A DNA stretch of 28,425 bases, taken from Bryobacterales bacterium (GTDB taxonomy: Bacteria > Acidobacteriota > Terriglobia > Bryobacterales > Bryobacteraceae). The first letter of the stretch is position 1, and each line of letters starts with the position of its first letter. The stretch spans positions 1 to 28,425 of the forward strand of contig JAEUQE010000009.1 in assembly GCA_016789785.1 (NCBI GenBank), given 5' to 3'. A model generated the notes under the pieces. That model worked only from the letters and a program-made list of their open reading frames with translations, was not told the origin of the DNA and ran no database searches. Both the position numbers and the translations under genes were made by a program. Positions 8,198 to 14,905 of the stretch are shown here, in pieces.

Positions 8198-9313
8198 TCA
8201 AATCGAACCCGTGGTGAGCACCCGCTGATAGAGGGCCTCCATCCGGTTGACGACGGCGCCCATGGAGAACTCTTCCCTGGCCCGGCGGGCGGCTTCGGCG
8301 GCAAGTTGCTTGCGGAGGCCGTGCTGACTGAGCAGCGTTTCCAGATGGGCCGCCAGTTGATCTTCACTGCCAGGATCAAACAGCAGGCCGCTCACGCCGT
8401 CGGCGATGAGTTCCGGCACGCCTCCCACCCGCGATCCGATCACGGAGCATCCGCAGGCCATGGCTTCCAGAAGCGCATTGGGAAAGCTCTCGCTGTCCGA
8501 GGATAGGACAAAGAGATCGATCGCTCTCATCCAACCAGCGACATCCTGCTGGCGCGGGACCATGCGCAGTCTGTTTCCGATCTGCAATTGTGACGCGAGT
8601 TGGAGCAGCTCCGGTTCGGTGGGGCCGCTGCCGACAATCAACAGCAGGGCATCGGGATGGGCGTCGCAGACACGGGCAAAGGCGCGGATCAGCAAATCCA
8701 CGCGCTTTTCCGGGCGCAGGGCGCACACGGTGCCGGCTACCACCGAAGCACCGGCGAGGATGTCGGGTTTCTGGCGGCCACCGGGATGAAACACCCCGGT
8801 TTCCACTCCGTTGTGATTCAGAAAGACGCGGCTGGCCGGGACACCCTCGCGCTCGATCAGGTGGCGGCGGACGGCATCGGAATTCACCACCACGGCGTCA
8901 GCCAGGCGGTGGGTCTGGCGCACCAGGAAACGGTACAACCCGGGGATGACATCCGATTGCCAGAGCTGGCTGCTTAACACGGGCACACCGGCCCATCGGG
9001 CAACCGGGACGGCAAAGATGTCTGTCGGTGTATCAAAGGCGTGGACGAGTTGGATGTGGTTGGCAGCAAGGTAGGAACGCATGGTCCGGGCATGCCGCAT
9101 GACGCTGGCTGACAGAAAAGACCGTACCGGAAATTCGACAACCGGGACCCCGGCGGCGGAGAGGTCGTCGGCGCGGATTCCGTAGCCTCGGAAACTGGCC
9201 ACGTGCGGCTCGAAGTGTTGCCGGTCGAGCGCTATGGCGAGTTTGGTGAGATCACGCTCACAGCCGCCAATCCCCAACTCGCGTACGATCAACAAAACCG
9301 GTTTCCTTGCCAT
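8198..9313 (-). CDS. Glycosyltransferase family 4 (GT-B fold)
   Basis: A 371-residue GT4 enzyme. The N-terminal domain begins PVLLIVRELGIGGCERDLTK, with the glycine-rich acceptor loop. The C-terminal domain has the sugar-nucleotide signature: LRPEKRVDLLIRAF (199-212), LLIVGSGP (224-231) and a full E275-x7-E283 motif (ESFPNALLE), then VGGVPELIADGVSGLLF. It would act at the cytoplasmic face in assembly of the repeat unit; donor and linkage are unknown. The ATG at 9313 has no Shine-Dalgarno but lies 9 bases after an extended -10 (TGCTATGAT on the minus strand), so a leaderless or near-leaderless transcript is likely. It converges tightly with the methyltransferase gene. Confidence 0.9.
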   Translation of the reverse strand: MARKPVLLIVRELGIGGCERDLTKLAIALDRQHFEPHVASFRGYGIRADDLSAAGVPVVEFPVRSFLSASVMRHARTMRSYLAANHIQLVHAFDTPTDIFAVPVARWAGVPVLSSQLWQSDVIPGLYRFLVRQTHRLADAVVVNSDAVRRHLIEREGVPASRVFLNHNGVETGVFHPGGRQKPDILAGASVVAGTVCALRPEKRVDLLIRAFARVCDAHPDALLLIVGSGPTEPELLQLASQLQIGNRLRMVPRQQDVAGWMRAIDLFVLSSDSESFPNALLEAMACGCSVIGSRVGGVPELIADGVSGLLFDPGSEDQLAAHLETLLSQHGLRKQLAAEAARRAREEFSMGAVVNRMEALYQRVLTTGSI

Positions 9314-9322
9314 GCATTGGCG

Positions 9323-9353
9323 ATCATAGCAGTCCAGCCCCGGCTGGTATAAT
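9323..9353. promoter_or_regulatory. Back-to-back extended -10 promoters around a palindrome
   Basis: On the plus strand TGGTATAAT (9345-9353) is a perfect extended -10. On the minus strand TGCTATGAT (9331-9323) matches at 8 of 9 positions. Between and partly overlapping them is the inverted repeat CCAGCC-CC-GGCTGG (9334-9347). No good -35 is visible for either, as is common for extended -10 promoters. The minus promoter would serve the GT4 gene with almost no leader; the plus promoter points toward the flippase about 420 bp away. The palindrome could be an operator. Confidence 0.5.
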
Positions 9354-9361
9354 CAACAGGT

Positions 9362-9382
9362 TCCTTTTGCAAACGGAAAGGA
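9362..9382 (+). other. Hairpin at predicted 5' end of the plus-strand transcript
   Basis: TCCTTT (9362-9367) pairs with AAAGGA (9377-9382) around a 9-base loop. It would sit at the very start of RNA made from the plus-strand extended -10 at 9345-9353. The 3' arm forms a Shine-Dalgarno-like AAAGGAG, but no ATG or GTG follows at a normal distance; the only downstream frame starts with TTG and runs through the repeat, so I do not call it a gene. Confidence 0.3.
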
Positions 9383-9443
9383 GCACTACCCGCTTTTGGC
9401 AAGCTTAGTGCGCGGTTTCACAAGTACGCTCTCGTGCTGCCGA

Positions 9444-9745
9444 GGTAGCGCAGGCACTCCTGCCTGCCGCTTCCCCTCTCAAGGGGAAGCCTGTTTTGCC
9501 GCTTCCGAAGCTCGTTGCGGCGGAACTTATCGATTGTTCACCCCTTCGGAAATGCGTGACCGAACTTCGGCATCTCCGCCATCCGTCCTCCATGGATCAT
9601 CCCTGCTGACACCCCAGACCGGCGTGGGGCAAGCGGAATGAGATGCACCTTCGCCACACACGGGTTTCCAGCCCTGGGTCATGCTCCGGGCTACCGCACG
9701 GCCCCGGCACGATTGTCGAGGCGGCAGGCGGAAACCTGCGTTACC
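9444..9745 (+). repeat. Structured REPIN-like repeat, copy 2
   Basis: A 302-bp element in the same orientation as copy 1. The left end is GGTAGCGCAGGCACTCC then TGCCTGCCGC, a hairpin GCAGGCA/TGCCTGC behind a GTAG head. The right end (9718-9745) reads GAGGCGGCAGG ... CCTGCGTTACC, giving inverted GGTA-CGCAGG termini. Directly inside the left end is CTTCCCCT-CTCA-AGGGGAAG (9470-9489), the same stem length and loop as in copy 1 but a different stem sequence. The block before the right end (9697-9727) is close to the block at 7299-7330 of copy 1. The rest of the interior differs between copies. It fills most of the gap between the divergent promoters and the flippase start. Confidence 0.75.
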
Positions 9746-9770
9746 GGGACAGGCTGCCGTTTGAACTAAG

Positions 9771-11042
9771 ATGCAATTCAGCCGGTTGTTGGAGCTGCGC
9801 AAGAGCCCTGTGGTGCGGAATGCGCTTCTGCTTTATGGAGTGCAGATCAGCAGCTTTCTGCTGCCGTTGATCACGCTTCCCTATCTGGCGCGGGTTTTGT
9901 CGCCGGCGCATTTGGGTTTGATCACATTCTCCCAGGCGTTTATCTGGTATTTTCAGACGCTGACCGAGTATGGATTCAATCTCACCGCGACGCGACGCAT
10001 CGCGATTGCACGGGACCAGCCGGAAGAAGTGGCTTCCATCTTCCGGTCGACCTTCGGTGCGAAGCTGCTGCTGACCATTGCGGGGTTTATCATCCTGGTT
10101 CTCTGTGTATTTCTCACGCCGCGGCTGCGGCCGAACTGGCCGTTGTTTTTCATTTCATTTCTGGGAGTAGTGGCCAATCTGCTGTTTCCGGTCTGGCTGT
10201 ATCAGGGGCTGGAGAAACTGCAGTATGTGGCGTACCGCGATCTTACGGCGAAGCTGGTTTCCCTGGGGGCCCTGTTCATTCTGGTGCGGGATGACAGCGA
10301 CTACTTACTGGCGGCCGCGGTACCGAATGCCGGGTTGCTGGCCGCGGGATTCATCGGGCTGATCCAGGTGCCAGCTTTCGTGCGGCAGCCGTTCCGGATC
10401 CCTGCATGGTCCGCGGTGGCCGAGGCTCTGAAGTCATCCTGGAGTGTTTTTGTTTCGATGGCTGCCATGTCCCTCACCTCCTCCACCAACATGTTCCTCA
10501 TGGGACTGACCTCGGCCGCCGAGGAAGTGGCGTTCTTTGGAGGAGCCCAGCGCATCATCGTTGCCTTGCGCATGCTGGTGACGCCGATGACCAATGTGAT
10601 CTACCCGCATATCAGCCATAAAGCCTCGATCTCGCGGGTGGCCGCGGTCGAGTTTCTCAACCGCTATGCCCTTCTGCTCTCCGTCCCATTTCTGCTGATG
10701 TCGCTTGTTGTGTTGGGAACGGCGCCCTATCTGGTGGAGCTGGTGCTTGGACCACAGTATCCCGCCACCACACCGCTGTTGCGGATCATGGCGTTTTCCC
10801 CGTTTCTGCTTTCCCTGTCGCACAGCTATGCGACTTACTATATGCTGGCGTTCGGCTACGAGAAGCAGTGGTCGCGAATCATCCTGGTTTCGAGCATATC
10901 CAACTTTGTGATTCTGATTCCGCTGCTCGTGTGGATGCGGCCGTCGGTTGCGGTCGCGATCACGTGGATTGCGCTGGATGTGCTGACCACTGCTTTATTC
11001 TTAGGCTTCTCCCGCCGGTCGATGCGCCGGGAGCGGGGGTAA
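9771..11042 (+). CDS. Wzx-type lipid-linked oligosaccharide flippase
   Basis: A 423-residue polytopic membrane protein of the polysaccharide transport (PST/MOP) superfamily. About twelve hydrophobic segments can be traced. The N-terminus NALLLYGVQISSFLLPLITL, then PYLARVLSPAHLGLITFSQAF and TEYGFNLTATRRIA, is characteristic of RfbX/Wzx-like flippases. The role would be moving undecaprenyl-linked repeat units to the outer face of the inner membrane, upstream of the Wzy/WaaL-like protein at 21930. Length is normal for the family. The ATG at 9771 has no good Shine-Dalgarno and begins 25 bp after repeat copy 2. The gene converges with the heparinase-like gene. Family assignment is firm; the substrate is unknown. 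Confidence 0.9.
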   Translation: MQFSRLLELRKSPVVRNALLLYGVQISSFLLPLITLPYLARVLSPAHLGLITFSQAFIWYFQTLTEYGFNLTATRRIAIARDQPEEVASIFRSTFGAKLLLTIAGFIILVLCVFLTPRLRPNWPLFFISFLGVVANLLFPVWLYQGLEKLQYVAYRDLTAKLVSLGALFILVRDDSDYLLAAAVPNAGLLAAGFIGLIQVPAFVRQPFRIPAWSAVAEALKSSWSVFVSMAAMSLTSSTNMFLMGLTSAAEEVAFFGGAQRIIVALRMLVTPMTNVIYPHISHKASISRVAAVEFLNRYALLLSVPFLLMSLVVLGTAPYLVELVLGPQYPATTPLLRIMAFSPFLLSLSHSYATYYMLAFGYEKQWSRIILVSSISNFVILIPLLVWMRPSVAVAITWIALDVLTTALFLGFSRRSMRRERG

Positions 11043-11113
11043 CGCTTCCGTATATTGGTATGCGCAGTTATCCGCGGCAGCGGAGCGGCGGCAGCGGCAG
11101 CACAGCGATTTCT

Positions 11114-13039
11114 TCAACGTGCCGGATGGAGTACGGTGACCAGATGGAGGGGCAACCTCGACCGGATCTCGAGGCGTAGGGTCTGCGAAGGCATGCGGTG
11201 ATAAAGCGCACCGGAGACCTCACCACGGGTGAGGCTTGCCGCGCCCTCCCTGCTGACTTCCAGTGTGGCGCCCCCGGGCCACCGCACCATTCGTGCCTGA
11301 TCTTCCCAGATCGCATCCGCCGGAAGCTGCCAGAACTGTTCGATGAGATGCTCTCCCGCGGGCCCTTGAATGGTATCGTCACAAACCAGAGGTTCGCCGC
11401 TGCTCCACGTCACTTTGCGCGAAATGCGGAAGAGCTTCTCCGGATCCGTGAGTTCGGCCGTCAACGCCAGCCGCCCCGGCTCGGAAAAGGCCTCCACCAG
11501 CCTGCCTTCCCAGCGGCCAGGACCCCAGCGGAAGGGGTTCACGGGAGTTCCCTGGTCCATGGAATCGATCCGTATGGTGTTGTGTGCCGCGCTTGAACGG
11601 AAGCGGTTGCGAGTATCCCAATCCCCGACGTAGGTGAAGGTTCCGGAATCGAGCAGCAGATCGCGCTGATCCAGCCTCGCCACGAAGTGCAACGCATGTG
11701 CGTGGGAATGACCCGCGGTGCCGCTGCCAAAAGCTTTTGCGGTGAAGACGATCTGTAGCCGGTCATCACCACCCGCTACCAGCCCCGAATCGCCAAACAC
11801 ACCACAGGAACGAGGTTTGACGGCAGAGGCCGGAACTGGCGGCTGCGGCCCCATCCACCATAATCCGATCTCCGCATAGTCGTCCGGTGTGAATCGCCAG
11901 GAAGGCTGATCAAAAAAGCAGGACGCAGCCGTAAGAGTGGCCCGCGGAAAGAACCGGCGGTTTCCAAAGGGATGAAATAAGCGGCCTCCGTCGTCGTCGC
12001 CGAGCAGCGGAAAACTCCCGTCACGATCGGTAATCGCGGCAAGCAGCTCGCACATGCGCTGGAGACGCTGGCGGTACCAGGCGCTCACGCCGGGATTCAA
12101 CAGCGCGTGCAGGAGAAAGAAATCAATGCTGTAGAGGTGATAGTAGGAACTCTGCTCGAAATGCGCCCCATCTTCGAGAACCTGATCTTGTATGCAGCGC
12201 TCCACCCAATGTGCGCCCAGCCTGCGCCACTCGTCCGCATGGGGCGCCTGAGGCAGCATGCAGCCAATCGCATGCAGGCAGACCGCCTCTCCCATCAGAT
12301 GGGTGTTCGGTGCGAAGTAGATGCTTAAGTTGTGAGCCAGATGGGAGGCATGCTGGAAGAGGCTGTTCAGAAGGGTCCGGCGGGTGGTTTCCTGGAGCCG
12401 CCCGCCCACCAGATGAAGAATCCAGATCCAGGAGAGGGCCCGGAACGCAACTTCGAGCGCACTGGCCCAATTGATGCCGCGGTGAAAGGGGTTGGCCCGC
12501 CACCAGGAAGCGAGCTGACATTCGAGCGCCGCAAGCCACTGTTTCTGGCTGGGGTACTGTTTCTGGCCGGAGTTGAGGTGAGCCGCCTGGGCAAGCAGCA
12601 CCAGGTGCTGATGTCGGCTGAGTTCCCAGATCACTTTGTGGTCGCCAACGGCTGCCGCGTTCAGATAGGGGATGCGCCGGAAGTAGTCCGGCCGCCCGGC
12701 AGAACTGCTGTTGAGCAGATCGCGCCGCCAGTCCTGCTCCGGCGTACCGTCAAAAGGGACGTTTGTACCGAGCAGGGGCATCTGGCCGTTGGCGATGGCG
12801 CCGGCAAGGCTGGATAGAGTTTCACAATAGGCAGGAACGCTCCGGAGAACCTCCTCCGGTTCCGGCGGATCAGGGAACAGGCGGGTGAAGGAATCGAGCG
12901 GAGCCGCCGGCTGAGGTGGAAAGAGGAAGCCGCGGAAATTCCAGGCTTCCTGGGCAAGGCGGAACCGGATTTCGGCGGGGGAACGGCGCAAGCGCACGAT
13001 TTCGAGTGTAGCGTGAAGGCTGGGAAGAGAGCGGGGCAC
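11114..13039 (-). CDS. Heparinase II/III-family protein (alginate-lyase-like)
   Basis: A 641-residue protein with an alpha-toroid N-terminal half (HRGINWASALEVAFRALSWI, HNLSIYFAPNTHLMGEAVCL, GAHFEQSSYYHLYSIDFF) and a C-terminal beta-sandwich with the heparinase II/III histidine cluster HSHAHALHF (about 444-452), followed by DSGTFTYVGD and SAAHNTIRID. The family cleaves uronic-acid polysaccharides by beta-elimination. Relatives inside EPS loci are usually tied to the polymer made by the same locus. No signal peptide is visible after the GTG at 13039, so it may act in the cytoplasm or use another start or route. There is no clear Shine-Dalgarno. The gene is divergent from the PEP-CTERM gene and convergent with the flippase gene. 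Confidence 0.88.
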   Translation of the reverse strand: MPRSLPSLHATLEIVRLRRSPAEIRFRLAQEAWNFRGFLFPPQPAAPLDSFTRLFPDPPEPEEVLRSVPAYCETLSSLAGAIANGQMPLLGTNVPFDGTPEQDWRRDLLNSSSAGRPDYFRRIPYLNAAAVGDHKVIWELSRHQHLVLLAQAAHLNSGQKQYPSQKQWLAALECQLASWWRANPFHRGINWASALEVAFRALSWIWILHLVGGRLQETTRRTLLNSLFQHASHLAHNLSIYFAPNTHLMGEAVCLHAIGCMLPQAPHADEWRRLGAHWVERCIQDQVLEDGAHFEQSSYYHLYSIDFFLLHALLNPGVSAWYRQRLQRMCELLAAITDRDGSFPLLGDDDGGRLFHPFGNRRFFPRATLTAASCFFDQPSWRFTPDDYAEIGLWWMGPQPPVPASAVKPRSCGVFGDSGLVAGGDDRLQIVFTAKAFGSGTAGHSHAHALHFVARLDQRDLLLDSGTFTYVGDWDTRNRFRSSAAHNTIRIDSMDQGTPVNPFRWGPGRWEGRLVEAFSEPGRLALTAELTDPEKLFRISRKVTWSSGEPLVCDDTIQGPAGEHLIEQFWQLPADAIWEDQARMVRWPGGATLEVSREGAASLTRGEVSGALYHRMPSQTLRLEIRSRLPLHLVTVLHPAR

Positions 13040-13047
13040 CGGCTGGG

Positions 13048-13154
13048 CTAGGGTAAACCCCTATCTGGTACTAGGATGCACGGTCTGAGGCGCCTGCAAC
13101 TGATGGACTTCTCCTATTGCTTTGTCCGTAGCAGTGGCGTACATTTGGTACTAG
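13048..13154. promoter_or_regulatory. Direct repeat and palindromes in heparinase/PEP-CTERM divergent region
   Basis: ATCTGGTACTAG (13063-13074) recurs as ATTTGGTACTAG (13143-13154), exactly 80 bp apart and differing at one base. The first copy lies within CCTATCTGGTACTAGG, whose ends are inverted (CCTA/TAGG), and is preceded by GGGTAAACCC (13051-13060), also an inverted repeat. The region separates the divergent heparinase-like and PEP-CTERM genes. Paired operator sites for a dimeric regulator are a reasonable reading, but no regulator is identified. Confidence 0.4.
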
Positions 13155-13199
13155 TCCGTTTCGTTCTTGATGCCCATTGTCATTTGGAGGATCAAAAGG

Positions 13200-13895
13200 A
13201 TGTCCATGAAATTGGTCAGAGTCGTACTCGGAGGAGTGCTGGCTGTTGCGCTGTCGGTTCCTGCACAATCCGCTATCTTGAGTTTTACGAATGTGGGAAG
13301 TTTCCAGGCGGCCGCCACCGGCACGCTGACCACACTTGGTTTTGAAGGGATCACGCCTCCAGGCGTCTCGACTCAAATATTTGGTGGACTGAGTCTTGGT
13401 GGGCACACATTTGTGGGGACTGGCAACACAGGCGCGGGCAATTTTGACGACACGTATGTGATTTCTCCCACAGCGGGTTTCGGCGTGATGCCTTCTGATT
13501 TCCTCTGGGGTGGTTTCGCGCTCGGCGCAACAGGGACGCTGGTGGTGAACTTGGCCCCTGGCGTTACGGCGGCCGGTGGTTTGGTCAGCAACTATCAGTT
13601 CGCTGGTTCGCCTACGGTTCCGGTGACCGTTCGCGCGATTGGGAGCCTGGGGGCGGATGTTTCGGTGATCGTGAACACGCTGGCGAATCCGGACTATGTG
13701 TTTGCGGGCTTTACCAGCACGGGTGGTGAGAGCATCGTGTCGATCACGTATTCGATCAACATCGCCTCCACAGCCCCGGCGTCTGCGATTTTCCTGGATG
13801 ATTTCCAGAGCAATGCCGTGCCGGAACCAGCATCGCTGATCCTGGTGGGCGCGGGTTTGCTGGGACTAGGTTTCGTGGCGCGCCGCCGGCCCTGA
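13200..13895 (+). CDS. PEP-CTERM sorting domain protein
   Basis: A 231-residue secreted protein. The N-terminal signal peptide is MSMKLVRVVLGGVLAVALS, ending near PAQS-A. The middle is beta-rich and low in charge (GSFQAAATGTLTTLGFEGI, GGLSLGGHTFVGTGNT) and lacks cysteines. The C-terminus is a textbook PEP-CTERM tripartite signal: VPEPAS (207-212), the hydrophobic stretch LILVGAGLLGLGFVA, and the basic tail RRRP. Such proteins are processed by an exosortase and are coupled to EPS production; no exosortase gene is in this window. Start: the ATG at 13200 has GGAGG nine bases upstream, while the ATGs at 13167 and 13206 fit that site worse. The middle domain's function is unknown. Confidence 0.93.
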   Translation: MSMKLVRVVLGGVLAVALSVPAQSAILSFTNVGSFQAAATGTLTTLGFEGITPPGVSTQIFGGLSLGGHTFVGTGNTGAGNFDDTYVISPTAGFGVMPSDFLWGGFALGATGTLVVNLAPGVTAAGGLVSNYQFAGSPTVPVTVRAIGSLGADVSVIVNTLANPDYVFAGFTSTGGESIVSITYSINIASTAPASAIFLDDFQSNAVPEPASLILVGAGLLGLGFVARRRP

Positions 13896-13986
13896 TTGTG
13901 ATTTTCCGGATAACGCTGGAAGGACTGCCAGGGAGTGATCCGGGTCGACCGTGGAAGAGCGGGCAATTCCGGTGGAAGGTAATCCG

Positions 13987-14871
13987 ATGACACCCGGATC
14001 TGCCACAGCGGCGGACTGCCCCGTTTGCGGGGCTACGGGGAGCCACTCGGGCGAGAAAAAAGGATTCCATCTGTACCGCTGCGGGCGTTGCGGGCTGTTG
14101 TTTCTCTGGCCGATGCCTGACAATACCCTGGCCATTTACTCCGGGGACTACTTTACCGGAGCCAAAAACGGATTCGGCTATGTCGACTATGACCGCGACA
14201 AGGCGGTCATGAAGCCGACCTTTGAACACTACCTGCAGATTATCCAGGAATACCGCCGTCCGCCCGGCGAGTTACTGGACGTTGGTGCCGCTACAGGCTA
14301 TTTTGTTGGCTTGGCCAACGCGGCCGGGTGGCAGGCATACGGAATAGAGCCGTCAGACGAAGCCGTTCAAATCGCAACCGCAAAGGGTTTGGCGGTGCGC
14401 AACGGAATTCTTACACAGGATACTTACCCACCCGCCTCTTTCGATGTGGTGACGCTGTGGGACGTGTTGGAACATATTCCCGAACCACATGGAATCCTTT
14501 CCACGGTTTACAGGATCCTGAAGCCCGGCGGCGTGGCCGTGTTCAACACGCCGGACTCCGGCAGTCTCTGGGCGCGGACCATGGGATTGCGCTGGCATCT
14601 CATTGTTCCGCCCGAACACGTGAACTTGTTCAGCGGCAAATCCTTACGGGTGGCCTTGGAAAAGCACCGGTTCAAGGTGCGGGATGAGCGCCGGATCGGC
14701 AAAACCTTCACCATCCAGTATGTGATGCAGACGCTGGCACACTGGCAGGATCTGGGAATCTGGCACAGTATGAGTAACATGTTACAAGGACGCCGGATCG
14801 GAAAACTCGGCATTCCCATCAATCTTTACGACAACATGTTTGTGCTGGCGACGAAACCGGAAGTTTCTTAA
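13987..14871 (+). CDS. SAM-dependent methyltransferase with N-terminal zinc ribbon
   Basis: A 294-residue protein. The N-terminus has a CxxC...CxxC zinc ribbon (C11, C14, C32, C35: CPVCGATG and RCGRCGLLF), followed by WPMPDNTLAIYSGDYF, a layout seen in many EPS-locus methyltransferases. The SAM motif I is LLDVGAATGYF (96-106), with GIEPS next and LWDVLEHIPEPHGIL as the post-motif helix; LKPGG and the VPPEHVNLFS segment follow. It is probably a sugar or nucleotide-sugar C-, N- or O-methyltransferase; the position methylated is not predictable. Start ATG 13987 has GGAAGG seven bases upstream; a GTG at 13951 is in frame but less likely. It sits 91 bp after the PEP-CTERM gene on the same strand. 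Confidence 0.9.
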   Translation: MTPGSATAADCPVCGATGSHSGEKKGFHLYRCGRCGLLFLWPMPDNTLAIYSGDYFTGAKNGFGYVDYDRDKAVMKPTFEHYLQIIQEYRRPPGELLDVGAATGYFVGLANAAGWQAYGIEPSDEAVQIATAKGLAVRNGILTQDTYPPASFDVVTLWDVLEHIPEPHGILSTVYRILKPGGVAVFNTPDSGSLWARTMGLRWHLIVPPEHVNLFSGKSLRVALEKHRFKVRDERRIGKTFTIQYVMQTLAHWQDLGIWHSMSNMLQGRRIGKLGIPINLYDNMFVLATKPEVS

Positions 14872-14903
14872 GCCGTCACAAACAGGGGCTTTGTTTCTGC
14901 GGC
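14872..14903. terminator. Candidate bidirectional terminator hairpin
   Basis: In the 34-bp gap between convergent genes, GCCG (14872-14875) pairs with CGGC (14900-14903) and ACAAA (14878-14882) pairs with TTTGT (14890-14894), with a small internal loop. No long T-run follows. Position and symmetry suit a shared terminator but strength is uncertain. Confidence 0.35.
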
Positions 14904-14905
14904 AC

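Noticed and set aside
9396..9641. Small plus-strand ORF (TTG start) downstream of AAAGGAG
   Set aside because: It runs through the structured repeat, is Cys/Ser/Arg-rich with no family resemblance, and the hairpins explain the sequence better.
13132..13152. Possible sigma-54 promoter (TGGCGTACATTTGGT) before the PEP-CTERM gene
   Set aside because: The GG-to-GC spacing is one base short and the -12 GC is not present, so the match is not good enough.
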